Below, piece after piece: positions 39,761-52,800 of a stretch of DNA of 64,000 bases (the first letter of the stretch is position 1; each line of letters begins with the position of its first letter). The translations under genes were made by a program, and so were the position numbers. The notes under the pieces were generated by a model. The model worked only from the letters and a program-made list of their open reading frames with translations. It was not told the DNA's origin and made no database searches. Source of the stretch: Acanthaster planci (Eukaryota > Echinodermata > Asteroidea > Valvatida > Acanthasteridae); contig NW_019091356.1 in assembly GCF_001949145.1 (NCBI RefSeq), forward strand, positions 2,882,713-2,946,712, given 5' to 3'.

Positions 39761-42700
39761 ATGATTGCCGCCAGATTAGCAACACGACAGGCCGGTAAGC
39801 AAGTGGCCAAGAAGCAAATGAAGAAGCAAATGCAGAAACAGGTCAAGAAAAAAGTCCAGCAAAAGGTGGAGGACAAGATGACAGAGAAGGCGCAGGAGAA
39901 GATGCAGGACTCGATGGATAAGCGGCGAGACAAGAAGGCGGCTAAAAAGAAGAAGAAGCCAAGGTTCATGGGGCTCGGCGACATGGAAATCGACATGCAC
40001 GATGTAAGAGACATGGCCATGGACCAAATGAAATGAAAACCGGGTCTCAAGTTGGGGCTTTTTGGAAGAATGGTAATCATGTTACCGCTATCGTAGAAAC
40101 TTTCCCAAACCTGAAGTGGGGATGTCAAAGTGCAAAAATCTGCAATTTGCACACACCCTCTTTTTTCCACACAAACAAGCACTTGACCTTCATTTCAAAC
40201 GTTTCAAAACAGGATACAGACGACGTCGAAGAGGAGCGCAAACCTCGCAAAGGCGTGCGCTATTCTATCTTCGCCATCTGCCGTGGCATAGGTAAGTTCT
40301 ACCGTTTCCTGAGTAGATACATGCCCTGCTGCCGATCAGGGACCTTCGCCAACCAGATCACCAAGAACGTGGCCGGCTTCCTGTGCGGGATCATGTTCCT
40401 CATGCTCTTCTATCCGATCTTCGTCTTGGCGCTCACACAGGACCCCAAGCAGGCCGCCCTGACAATCATGATCATCGGGCCGTTCGTCTGCTTCGGCATG
40501 GCCTTCTCCCGGCGGATCCGCTGCGTTATGCTGCTGATGGTGCCGCAACTTTTCTCAGGTTTTAGAAAACTCTTTTGGCTCTCACATAATGACAGTTACT
40601 ACCGAAAATATCATGCAGAACAAGTTCCAAAGAGTTTGAATTTCGTTTGATTTTTGTTTCTAAACGTTGAACACGTTTTATGAAACAGGGCCTTTAAAAC
40701 TAAGTAGGCCAAGCCAAAAAGATTGCCCAAACCAACTTTGGTCTTTGAATTTGAAATTGTGTGTTGGATGTCCCATTTTTTCATAAGTTTCTAATTTTTT
40801 TCGATCAACTGCAAATATTTCAGTACTGGTATTCAACATAAATTGGGATAAGGGCTATTTAAACAGTATCTCCCAAGCACTATTATCACTTAACATTGTA
40901 TCATGATTTCAAAGTTGAGGTGAAGGTGATCCTAAAGATTCCCGGAACACATAAAAATGACACGTTTAATGATGATATTTGTCAGGCTGGGACATATTTA
41001 TGATCAATATGAGGTATGAGGTATATGAGGATCATTATGAGGTATACTTTTGGTGGCTTCGGTCTTTGACACAATGTGTAGGGAAAGGCAGGACAATTCT
41101 CATGGCCTACGGCTTCCTCTTAGTGCTGAGCGGTCCTGTGGAGAACTTGAGCTACAATATGGACGTGGCTGGGCACAGCCAGGTCTGTGGCAGTGAGCTG
41201 GCCATGAACCAGTCCTACAAGCTGTTCCAGGTGGTCACAGCCCCCATGGCCTGTGAGTAGAAGCTACAAGCAAGGTTTTGATCATGCCCGGAGAAGATGG
41301 GAACTGTGCTTGCTTAAAATTGAGGAACTTGGCATTCAGGAAAGGAAGTATGATAGTATCGTGGGTTAGATTTTCTGAAGGCATTGCAAGATATTAGGCT
41401 ACTGCGAGTGGAAAATGATATTCATCCCTGAAAATCTAATTAAATATTTTTACCGGGAGAGCATTATAATCTCTGAAGTGATGTCCTGTATGCACCTCTA
41501 AGGGTAATCATTTGGGTTTTTTGGACAGCTTTTTCAGATGAAGTCTCATCACTGATCCACAAACTCCGAGTCATCGGGAATCGGATCACAGAAGGGTTTC
41601 TGGCCATAAAAGATGCTGTGGACTCTTTGGGTAGGTCACTCAGGCAGCAAGAAAGCTGGGGAGAGTGGAGTCTTTGAAAGCCTTCTGGAGATATCAAGAT
41701 GATTTTCTGGCATTGGAATACTTTATGTTTAATTGTCCCATGAGCCTTGGCCTGCTTGTTTGTCGGATGGGACATTTGTCTGTGTATTGAACTCTGCATC
41801 TCTACAACCTCAAATGTTATTCTTGTTCTATGACTGGGCCTCCAACCATCTTTTTTTAAACCAGGGAATGCGGTCACAGAGTTTTTTGATTGGCTGAGTG
41901 ACATGGTGGACAAGTGCAATGAACGGCTGGGTGTACCTCAGAAGAGATGTGAGAGGGCCTTTGAACATGCTGCTTACAAGTGCCGCAAACATGCCTCCAT
42001 CTTCAACTTTGTCTGTGGCATCGTCGATCTCATCTCGAACGTTTGCCACATAGCTGGCAGTAAGTAATGAAAAATTTTTGTTCTAAAATTTGCAGCAAAA
42101 CAATATCCCTGCAGAGCCACACAATCTTGCAACCACTGGTTACCAAGTAGCTTTTCCATTTAAGTTAGAAGTGGAAAATGGAAGACAAATCTTAGCAGCC
42201 AAAAGCATGCTCTCGGAAGAACTTGTTTGCTGTTTGAAGAATAACTGATAACTAACCCCATCCTTGTCTGCTGATCTGACAACCAGTCGATGATTGGGTG
42301 AGTTTCATTTACAGGTAGTCCCGATGACCCTCTGATCCACCACTGTATTTCTTGGTCACCAGACTGCATGTCAGATTTACTTGACCTTTCTCCAATGTTT
42401 TCGTTTCTTTGAGTCTGCCTCTGATTTGAAGGGTAGTTGTATGCTTTATGAGGTCTTGTTTCTCAACAGTTCTGAAAATCCTGTGCATCTTTCCACAAAT
42501 AATCATAGTCCTTGCAGAGGAAGCGAGCCAGGGTAAGTGTATTAGGCCAGACAACAGATCTGGTGAAATCTCTTTTTGTTCCACTTCAAAAGTCTCCAAG
42601 ATATTCCCTGCATTGATATGATATTCAACATAATGAATAAGTACTTGACAAGCACAACAAATTTACTTTTTGACAGCTTTAAATATGTTCATTAAAAAAG

Positions 42701-45700
42701 ATACTGAATTTGTTGGACAGTTTAAGCAGATTACTGTTTTAATCAAGCAAGGTTATCACTCTTCACATTTCTTTTGGATTGGATTTTACAAAATAGCTGT
42801 GCTCTGTTTGTTTCTTGAAAAGCTGGTTCAAGTCATTGAAGATGGTAATTGTTGAAAGCAGTATTGCTCTCAGGAAATTTTAGAACAATCAAACAGGCCC
42901 GATTTCTTTTATTGCAAGAAGGGTAAGCAGGACTATCTTGTCTGGGTGATTCTCCGCAGTAATTGACAGTGCAATAGATAAACTGGAAGACCAGTTCTAT
43001 GTGGACTTTGAGTTCCACCATGAGATACACATGGACTATAACTTCTCCCAGACGGCCAGGCAGATCAAGGAAAGCATTCTCGGGGAGATGGAGGAGAGGA
43101 CTGAGGGCTTCCTTACGGTGGTCACCTGGCTCAACCGTCTTATGTCCTTCGCATTCATCCTCCTCATTCTCAAGTAAAGTCCACAGAGCCATTTCTATTT
43201 TTATTTGAGGGGATCCTTATATGTTCTTTGGCACTTCTGTTCCCAGCTTCCTGGTCTTTAGAGGCGATGAAGAGTGAAAATGTGTCTTGGAAATGAGAGG
43301 ATGCTTCTGTGGAATGTAGACTAGTCTGCATAACAGCACAGAATCTGTTAAGGTCTAGGGAGTCAAACCGAGATCAGGAGGTTGCCTTAACATCCTGGGG
43401 CAAAGATTCATCCAACGCCTTGGTCAAGGCTAAACTCAGTGTGGACATGAACCCTGTACTTATTTCCTACAAGCCACTACTATATGCTGGTCTCCAGATT
43501 GGAGTTCAAAAATGAAAACAATAATTCAAGAAAACTCTTTAGGACTCTCTAAATACTTTTGATTTTGGAGATTTGTTTTAATAATATAAACCTCTGAATA
43601 TTTCAAATGTGATTTACAGGTACTTCATTGAAATACAGTAAGGTAGAAAAACTTTCTCACTATTTCCCTTAATTTCTCCTTCCAGCAATTTTTTGGAATC
43701 CACCTTCAGATGTAAAATGTCACCCACATGTTAAGCAGAGCAAATCCATTCCTCACTGATTTCTGAAATGCAGAGCATACAAGTATTATCACGCCTACCG
43801 AGTTAAGGACAAACATGACAACTGGTACGTCACCAAGTACTTTGAGGGGATAGATGAAAAACGAAAAGAGGCAGGCAAAGAGACCCTCCTCCCCCTGAAG
43901 AGGAAAGAGCGCAGGAAGTATATCACCCCAAGTAAGAAAACTGTACCTGGTAGATGTGTGTGCTCAGTAATAATGACTCTGTTGATCAGGTGACCAATTT
44001 CCGACATAATGGGTATAAATCTGTAATGTTGCCATGAGACGAATAAACCTTATGAATGAACCTTAGCAACGGTTGGACAGCAGAATGTGCTCACAGTAGC
44101 ACGTGTTCCTCAATGCGCTCCCGGTTATTATGTCCCTCTGTACAGGTTCTGTATACCTAGCCAGGCCAGAGAAGCGGCGGATTATCCTGGGTTTTGTGAT
44201 GTGGACCACGCAACTTTTCTATGCGGCAGTACTTATGGCAGCTGACTGCATGGCTTACTGGTTTTTGGACTGGGTTCGTATGCAAAGCGAGCTCAACGTA
44301 CACATTAATGGTGAGTCATGCTCTGGAGCTGAGTGAATAAGCCATTTGCGAGTTACATTTCCATAAAATCTGGTACACTATGTTATCTCATTGCACATAA
44401 ATGCAACAATTTGAATTCCTCAGACTAAAGACACTGTGATTTCGGGCAACCTTTTGCATAGTGGAATCCCTGGAATGGACTGGTTCCTTTGTGCCCTTCT
44501 TATCCATTGAGAAGTGTGCATTGTTGCGAGGCGTCTCTTATGTCACTAAGCAAAAGCTTGCCCCGAATCACAAGGTATAGTAACAGTGCTTTTAGTCTGA
44601 AGATTTCAAATTGTTATGTTCATGTGAATTTGAAGCACTCAGTGTACCAGATTTATTCAAATTTAACTCCCAAATGGTTTATTGAGCAAATGTTAAAAAG
44701 CTGAGCTCATGGGGTTCCTAAGCACACTTGTTTGGTAAGCGCAGAAGTGCATTTCCTTTTGAATAAAATACAGGTCACTAATCAACACGTCACATGATAA
44801 TAACAGAAATGCTTCCCGGCTTCTAGGACAAACATGAATTTGATATGCAGCATTTTTCTGCTCCGCTACTAAACTGGGCAGCTGGTCATCAAATCATACC
44901 AAATCAGGGCATTCTAATTGGCAAATGCTGGCTTTCATCAAGTGATCAGCCTGATTTCTATGCAACTTGGCATTACATGTACCTGTCAACAGCTCCAGGC
45001 GCCGTGACACTGGACGTGCAGGGAGATGGGATTCTTGTTGATATCTACCGTGCTCTTATCCAATCGCTTGATCCACGGTACATCAGCGACTTTGCGGTTG
45101 ACACTACAAAATGCCTTCCCTATCCATCGCAGCCAGACATTGGAACCTATAGAGTCATAGGTAATAATGCTAACCGTTATTACAGGAAGTAAGTTTATTT
45201 GCACTTTGAGATAAGTCAGAAAGTGTTACTGGCCTTCAGGAAGATGTACAGGATTCAAATCCACGATTCAAATTCAGAATTTTAATTCAACCAGCTGGCT
45301 TCCAAAAGTTGTTCAGATTGGCCCAAAAATGTTTGCAGTAAGAATTTGTAGATATTAGATCCAAATCTTAACTGAGTACCCTGATTTTTTGGCTGACAGA
45401 TAAAGTAAATCAGCAACATTGTAACACACATTAATGGGAGGGCATTTTCCAGTCAACTTTACAGATTAAGAGATCAAGAATTAATCCCTGTAGTACTTGT
45501 AAGCCACTGGCTTCTTGAAAATCAATCCCCTTCAGAGCATCTTGAGAATCCAAAACCAGGGGCATGGTTAATGGAGAATACACAATGGCCTCACTGCATG
45601 CCATGGCTTTAAAATACCGAACAAAAAAAGCACAGCAGAACTTTCAAAGTTTACCAAGAATTCAGTATGTCTGCTTATATTGCGTGACAGATAACTGCAC

Positions 45701-48700
45701 TTGCAAGGAAAATGCACACCTTTTTTTCTATATTGGCCTAGTGGAACTGAAGAGGCCACAGTGCATGCAGGTGTTGTGTGTTTGGAGAGAGCCTCAAAGA
45801 CTGAACAGTCATAATACCCTTGTCAATTCTTCTCTGAACCTGTACTGCCCCAGGTGCCATCTTCATCATCTCTCTCTTCCTGATCATGTTTGAGGCCTAC
45901 GGGCTTCGCCTGCGCCGCCTCATCATGTCCAGGCACTACCCAGAGAGGGAGCGCGTCCGCGCCGTCTGGCTCTACAACCAGATCCTCCGCCGGCGCGGCA
46001 GCTTCAAGAAATTCCTCAAGAGGAACAAGAAGACAGACAACAGCCAGGGAACGAGAGACTACGGTTTTGCCAGCCACCTTGCATCCAGGTCACTATTATC
46101 CCTATTGTATTTGGATAGCAAGTAGAGCCCAATGACTAGATGCCAGAAGATGCCATCTTCGGAGGCCCAAATGTACTTCAACCACTTCGTGCCGGGATGC
46201 CTGGTTTCAAGCACCGTGTGTTTGTACGCAGAGCCGGGGTGCCCAGTTTCGGACAAAAGAGCTGGTCTGTGTAACAAAAGACTGTACTCGGAACAAAGGA
46301 CCTGCTGCTGGGAATCGCTCTTTCCTGTTTTGAGGGTTCAGTGTCAAATATTGAAGTGGAGGCCAATTTTGGCTTTTTGTAATATTCGGAAAGAAACCTA
46401 TCTATTTAATTCCAAATTTTGTTTGCAGGCTCAGATATTTCAAAATGTCAATTCCTCATCAATTTTGAGGATGTTATTATTTGTACCCGGTCAGAAATGT
46501 TGAAACAATGTCTAAAACAGAGACGCAAAGCTGCCAGAATAGTGTCACATTTTCACCTTATACTTTTGCTCTAAGTGTTCCACTTACACACCATTGGAAA
46601 GCTCTCTTTCTGCTGAATTAAAAAATACCAATATTTCAATTTTTGAAAATTCCGACTTTCAGCTCATTTTGCAGTGACAGGTCACAAGTATTGCTCCAAA
46701 CTGCTTAAAAAATTGAAAAATTACATAGTGCAGCACTTAATTTTTGTAATAGCCATCTTTGGAGGCCTGAAAAATCATGCAATGTATGCATCATTTGTGC
46801 ATGGCAATATGGCTATGACAGAGGTGGCAGCAAGTCATTGTATACAAGTTCAAGTCAAGTCACAAGTCAATTTCTGCAAGTCCAAGTCAAGTCACAAGTC
46901 AAAGCTAGTATTTACAAATCAAGTCACAAAAATAGCGAATCGAGTCCGACTCCAGTCGAAGTCACATGACTCGAGTCAGCAACTCTGGGGTACATGCAAA
47001 CCAGTAATGATATGGAAAAGAGTGATCTCGGTGAGCTCAGAGATGATAGCGTATGAATGAAAATGATTTTAAAGGCACTTCGGGGGAAAAGTAAGACTGC
47101 CGTCTCATGTCAGAGTTCTCGGATAACCATTCTTTGGGATAATGGAAAGAGGTGACAAAAATCTAATAATTCTTTTGTTTTGGCCCCAATGCACACCTTT
47201 TACAGTTTGGTTCAAGGAATATTAAGCATCAGTATTAAGTGAAAAGGGTTTTGAAAGAAGAAAAGTAAGAAGCGTGATCAGAACAAGTGAACAAGTAGTA
47301 GAAAATGATCCGAGGAAAAACAGACTTTCATGCAACACTGTCATTCTTGCATTATGCACAGGTCAAAGGTTTGGGCCAAAATTCTCCGAATCTGTGGATT
47401 CAAATGGAAGTTCTGTGTGAATTGCAGTGCGCCAGGAAAAGTTAAGGACACAGAGGGTTTTGTGAATTGCGCCAATGCTGGATGCCCAGGTAAGACATTC
47501 CTTTATTTGGCTGGGAAAGCTACGACAGCACACTGCCCCTTCAGAAACAGTGTTGTAGTGAGTCCATCACAAGTCCTTTCTGAAGTTCAGTCGTAAGTAA
47601 GAGGATGAATATAAAAAAGGAATGTTTTGTCACAGATCATATAAATACCTTGTGACATGACTTAAAACTGGACATTCAACGGACTTCACTACAGCACTGC
47701 AAAGAAGCATGGACAATATCTTACGACGATTATCATCAAGAAGCCGTTGACAGCCTTAATACTGAAGAAGCAGAATTGGGATGAAGAGTGAGAAGAGAGT
47801 TTAATAAATTTTAGAGAATTTGAAAAGCATCCGACTGAAGCATAGACAAGAAATGTTGACTTTACTTTAGGTGTGAGCCCTCTAATGAACCAATATTCGA
47901 TTACTTTCACTGAGATATCTTTACCCATCTTCCCATTCTCCAAAACCATCAACCTTCAATCAGAGGTACCACTAAGACGTGAAGGTGTCACATTAGCTCA
48001 ATGGCATAGCCATGGGGCAGGGCCTGGGTGTACGTGCCCCCCACAAATTCCCGGTGCCCCCCTCCCCCCCCGTGCCCCCCACTAAAAAAAAAAACACGGA
48101 TGAATGGATATTGAACAAGGCTAACAAAAGCTTTCCCCGAAAAAACCACACCACCGAAAGCTGGTGCCTCCCATAAGATGCTGTGCCCCCCCCCACTAGT
48201 AAAATCCTAGCTACGCCACTGTACGAGCTGTGCTCAGGAACTGTAAATGGCATTGTCTGGCCTAGTTTAGGAACAAAGGTAGAAGGCATCATATGATCTC
48301 TCTAGTTTGCTAGCATGTTAATTTTCAACTGAATATGCGCAACTAATTGCATCTTCACACACCTTTGTATGGATGCACAGCACATGCGATAGTGATGTTG
48401 GATATTTCCTGCTAAGCCCATCTCCGTCCTTAAAAATTAAGATAGAATGCATAATCAAATGAACATGAAACAAGTTTGTTTTCATTTGAAAATCTGTGTA
48501 GGCATTTACTGTCTGGAATGTGTTGACGAAATCCAAAATGTGTGTCAACTGTGCAGCAGGCCAGTTGACTACACTGTAGACATCGGGGCGTTTGATTTCG
48601 AAAGGTAGGTTGCGTTTGACTACAGATGATCCCTTTTTCTGTTTCTGACTGGATGCCCACTAACCATGTGAGTGAATATACATGTACTACTGGACAGAAA

Positions 48701-49162
48701 AGTTTTGGCTGTTGTGACACACAAACCCACCACATCGAAGCAGATTAAGACCGTGGTGGCCCTCAGGTTTGTGGATGCTAAGATCTTGATACAGAGCCCC
48801 ATCACTTTGACTTCACAGAGGGCTTGATGCCCCTTCAAAGTCAAACTACAGAGAATGAACCATTGAAATCATGCACTGTGCGGTACCACAGGCTTCCTAT
48901 CTGAAGTGACAAGGGAGATAGGAAAAAAAAATGTTCTTGTCAATGCAGGGCTTCAAGTGATGAAGATGTGGCCAGCAGGAGAAAGAAACAAAGGGGCGGA
49001 GATGAAGAGAGTGTATCCCTGGATGAGGAATCAGAAGAAGAGGAGGATTTAGACTACTCCTACCAATATGAATCCATCGACAGGAAGCATGATGAGGACA
49101 ATGTGTGGAAGACGTCTGGGGCCAAACCACAGTCAGGGCTCCTGAAGGGGCTTCGTAAGTAG
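39761..49162 (+). CDS. DCST2: DC-STAMP domain-containing protein, DCST2-like (14 exons)
   Basis: DCST1/DCST2 are multipass membrane proteins needed on sperm for egg fusion in animals; the nematode and fly relatives are Spe-42/Spe-49 and Sneaky. Exons: 39761-40003, 40213-40558, 41082-41252, 41529-41630, 41865-42059, 42470-42532, 42960-43173, 43774-43931, 44146-44310, 44993-45160, 45854-46088, 47362-47489, 48502-48604, 48949-49162. Junctions are GT-AG and phases close, giving 834 residues (human DCST2 is about 770). Hydrophobic segments include GFLCGIMFLMLFYPIFVLAL, TILMAYGFLLVLSGP and AIFIISLFLIMFEAYGL. RHYPERERVRAVWLYNQIL is the conserved post-membrane block. A C4C4 zinc-binding finger spans residues 705-747 (CxxC, Cx4C, CxxC, CxxC). 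Two features are unusual: a basic, coiled-coil-like N-terminus of about 75 residues, and an acidic C-terminal tail. DCST1 is the alternative; the SSDED tail after the finger favours DCST2. Confidence 0.88.
44336..44683. mobile_element. Foldback MITE family F, copy 2
   Basis: It is co-linear with 33981-34345: AATAAGCCATTTGCGAGTTA at the left, CTCCCAAATGGTTTATT at the right, and the shared core GGAATGGACTGGTTCCTTTG and GAGGCGTCTCTTATGT. It begins 26 bp after the DCST2 exon 9 donor. Confidence 0.88.
46825..46985. repeat. CAAGTCAAGTCACAAGTC repeat
   Basis: Degenerate repeats of CAAGTCAAGTCACAAGTCAA grade into CGAGTC / GACTCGAGTC words. They sit in the DCST2 intron between exons 11 and 12. Repeats of this type are often ends of DNA transposons, but the other boundary was not found. 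Confidence 0.65.
47999..48221 (-). mobile_element. hAT-type MITE, inverted relative of the 18983 element
   Basis: Read on the minus strand it starts CAGTGGCGTAGCTAGGATTT and carries CACCAGCTTTCGGTGG, AATATCCATTCATCCGTG and GGGGGCACCGGGAATTTGTG in the order of 18983-19212. The flanking 8-mers (CATTAGCT, TACGAGCT) match only 5 of 8, so the insertion is older or the ends are misplaced. It lies in the DCST2 intron between exons 12 and 13. Confidence 0.8.
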
Positions 49163-49881
49163 GAGGAAGGGGAGGTTTCGCAAAGCGAGGACAAAGAAGA
49201 CGAAAGAGAAGAGGTTTTTCTCTGAAGAAGAATATAATGAAGATGAAGACAGAGTAAAATATGGGACAACTCCGTTCAGTTTTGGAGGAATAAGTATTGA
49301 ATTGCAATCAAAGATAGAGTGGAAGGGGTAGACACTGTTAATGCCCTGCAGTGTGGGTGGTGTTACAAGGTATGAATTTCAGGGAAAATTTCCAAATGAG
49401 AAGTCCAATAGCTGACCAAATCCACAAGACAGGAAAATAATTTACCTTCGACCAATGAATGTAAAATTAAACAGCACAGGAGAGGAGAAAGTTTGTACGC
49501 CAGGGGAGACCTGTTTTTACTGGTTGATCTCTGGTGCCAAAGTAGCAGGAAAAATCACAGGAAACCTGGTCATCAGTGTGGTATAAATCATACTGAAGAA
49601 ACAAGGACGAAAGGAATGCCTTTGTGACAGTTCATGAGAACAGCTTGAGACCACATGACTGGAGGTTGGCAAGCAGTTGACTTGTTACAACTCTATTGGT
49701 GATGGAATTCCATAGATTGGAACATGCTTAAACAACCTGGCAAGGACAGCATCAGAGTGGATGTTCCTTGAGACATAGTGGGTCAATACATATGCATCCG
49801 CTGTCGAAGTGAATGAGAGGCAGCCCTATGTGACCAACTTACCTCTATGTTGACCATTCAGAGAGGATGGGGGGCCCTGGG
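49163..49881. other. Convergent 3' region between DCST2 and HDHD2
   Basis: The DCST2 stop is at 49160-49162 and the HDHD2 stop is at 49882-49884 on the opposite strand. This 719-bp stretch must hold both 3' UTRs. The first 170 bp keep a charged open frame on the plus strand that continues the DCST2 tail one frame away. I see nothing recognisable in the rest. Confidence 0.6.
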
Positions 49882-52800
49882 TCACAACATCTTGGAAAAA
49901 ATGTGCTCTACAGCTTCAGGGAAATCTCGGCAGACAGCGGTCGCTTTGAGCTGGATGCGATCCTCATCACCTTGGCGATATTTACCTGTGTATCAGCACA
50001 TGAAGCCAAAATTTTTAAAGACCTTAAAATAATGAGGTCCTTTAATTGAAAAGTTTCTTGGGGACAATATGCAGTCATTTTGGTTAGGGTTTTGTGGTTT
50101 GTTTTTTATCGTAAAGCTTCTGAAAACTATTCTTGTGTGGGTATTTTGATCCCATTTTACTTCTTGTAAAATTCTCATTTCTCCAACAAAGTGCTTAGTT
50201 GAAAGTAGTGACCAAACTATGAAGTGTTGTTTTTGGTTGAGATGTGTTCAGATATGAATGTTTCATGTATTTATTCACCTGCCAAAGGAATTAAATGAAC
50301 AATGAATTACTGACTATTCAACAACATAGAAATATAATTGACCTGTTTTGACCAAGATTCCTTGCAAGCCAGCAGCCACGGCTCCCTCCACATCATCTCT
50401 GGCATCCTGCAAATCATTTCACAACAAACCACAGAAAATATTAGAGTAATACATGTAGCAATGACTAACAATCAGTATCATTTTGAAGAGGGAAAAGGAA
50501 CTGAAATTCCCTTTGAAGTAATACTTTTCTCCAATATCATATAAGTCTTGAGGATGCTCATGTATAACCTTAGCATTGAAGTAAAAACCTTTGACGCCAT
50601 GTTTGTAGAGGTGAGCTGACCTCTAAACTCCCCATCTCCCCAAGGAATTCTCCATACACTGTGCCTCCATATATCAATCTTACGTCTCCTATCATCACGG
50701 CTTCATCGGGACGGCATCCAAGGCTCTTCAGGGCCTCCAAGAAGAATGCCTTCTCCGGTTTCCCGAGGACGGATGCCTTGGTACCACTGGCGTACTCCAG
50801 GGCTTCGACGAAGGGTCCTGGGCCAAGGGCCAGGCCGTCCAGCCTCTTGTAGTACCTGGCCTTGTGGATGGCAATCAGCTTTGCATCGTCTAGCAACAAT
50901 CTAGAAAAAGAAGTTTCACAGACTTGGACTCTTGGCACGGAAATAGTGAGACATGATCACAGCCTAAAAAAAGGGATTCATATCCTAATATTGCGGTCAG
51001 CAGATGGCATATTAATTGCCATTTATTCATCAATCCACTCACGTGTTAACGTTTGATATCACAGCTTCTCTCTGCTTTTTTGGCAGTCTGTTCACCGAGC
51101 AGACAGTTTAAAAGACACATCCAACTGATCTCTACTCTGCACGAGGTAAGCTTGGGAAAGTTACTTCCCAATTGGAAATCAGTGGTCCACAGGTGGCAGC
51201 CACACAGAAAGAGAGGTATCTGATAACCCAAACTGATGGCCTTGCGGAGCAAAGAGGCAAACATGTCTCTACCTGAATGCCAAGTTGAGTGTTGCATAAT
51301 TGAAGCTGTCGGGGGACAGACCAACGACAACAGAGTTGGGCGAGTCTGTAGGGATGCCTGTTGGTGAACAGATTAGGAAAAAAGCTACATACGTGAAACA
51401 ATAAGCGAATTCTCCAATTTGGGCGATTCACAATAGTGTGCCTCCAAGAGTTTGCAATGCGTTGGCCTATCAGGATATGTGAAATCTGTCAACTCTTTTC
51501 AAACGCCTATCGGGTCGACAGATTTCGCGCGATGTGATTGGCCAAAGCGTTGCAAACTCTTGGAGGCGCACTATTGTGAATCGCCCGTATTTTAACACAG
51601 TTTCAAAGAAAGTGACCTTACGTCCAATACGCATGATACACTTTTTACCCAGGTCATTTCTGACCTTAACTGGCTCCAAACATGTACCCTGCATCTTAAC
51701 TTAAAGAATGAACCCATATCAAAGTGTTGAAAATACCATTTAGGAAAGATCTAACATTACACATCCTATCCACCCCTGGCTGAAGTGCACCCCCAATCGG
51801 CGAAAGAAGGACAGGTGGTTACAAGCGGGTTTTTGCACGTGTTCTGTGTGTATGCAAAGACCACACAAGCCGGAATAAATTACTTATGCGTACTCAGAGT
51901 GCTCCGCGTCCAACGCCCATACACTTGCGCGTCTATGCTGTTAGTGCCCAAAAAAACCACACCCCTTTTTGTTCCGCTTGGAGCGGATACCTACTAACAT
52001 GAGAGACGAGAGATGCTTGGTGGCAGCAAACATGCCAGTCACATGTTACCAGTCCACTAGTGTGTGCGTCATTTTAAGCAAAAGGTGGCCAACTCTACCA
52101 GTTCTCATACTACACTGTAGTTGATTTTTAAAATTTTTTTGTAGATAAACATCAAAGATTGGTTATCTTAATTTCTGATGCATAAGCCTCATCTTACATG
52201 AATAGGAGTAATAGTAAACATGACATGTGAAATTCTACTCTTCAGAATAAAAGGGATACTATTCTCCGGCCAGTTCTTTTGAAATTCACTATGATAGGTT
52301 CCGTTGGATTATGCAAGACTGGGAAGGCTTCCTAGAAAGAAACGGTCAAGGAGTCAAGGTTAAAGATGATACCCCACTCGTCACACCTTCAAAGTCCTTC
52401 CGAGCGTCCTCCTGCAGAAGCAGCATGGGTCTCAAGCCGCCCTCTGTTACCACATTTCGAGCCGCTGTCAGGGACGAGAAGATGTCGTGCACTCCGATGT
52501 CAAAGCCCAGTCTCTGGAGGCGCTGGTGGAGGGTGGAGGTGCTCTCTTTGGTGGTGTTGGTCACAAACTTGAGTTTGACAGGTGCTGCTCTTAATCTAAC
52601 CAAGCAAGGGAAAAAAATCCAAGGGTTTATTTCTAATATTTAAAATACATCCACACTGATGTTGCTGCGTGACAATACTGGTAATCCCGGGCTCAGAAAT
52701 GGGTACCTCTACCCCAAGCGGCCTAGAACCAGAGCTCCATGTTTTGTTTCTGAGCTTGGAGAAGCTCCATAGTTCTGGGGAGAGGGTACTGCATATTTTC

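Noticed and set aside
40033-40650. 205-codon plus-strand frame
   Set aside because: Only 40213-40558 is DCST2 exon 2. The ends are intron read-through past a clear acceptor and donor.
45161-45188. Alternative donor GGAA/GTAAGT for DCST2 exon 10
   Set aside because: Strong donor word, but it breaks the phase into exon 11. The upstream donor at 45160 restores the family sequence VIG-AIFIIS.
45564-45893. 109-codon plus-strand frame
   Set aside because: Intron sequence that runs into DCST2 exon 11 in the wrong frame.
49847-50049. Plus-strand frame with [21 protein letters not shown]
   Set aside because: It is the antisense of HDHD2 exon 6; the minus strand gives the conserved [11 protein letters not shown] to KML ending.
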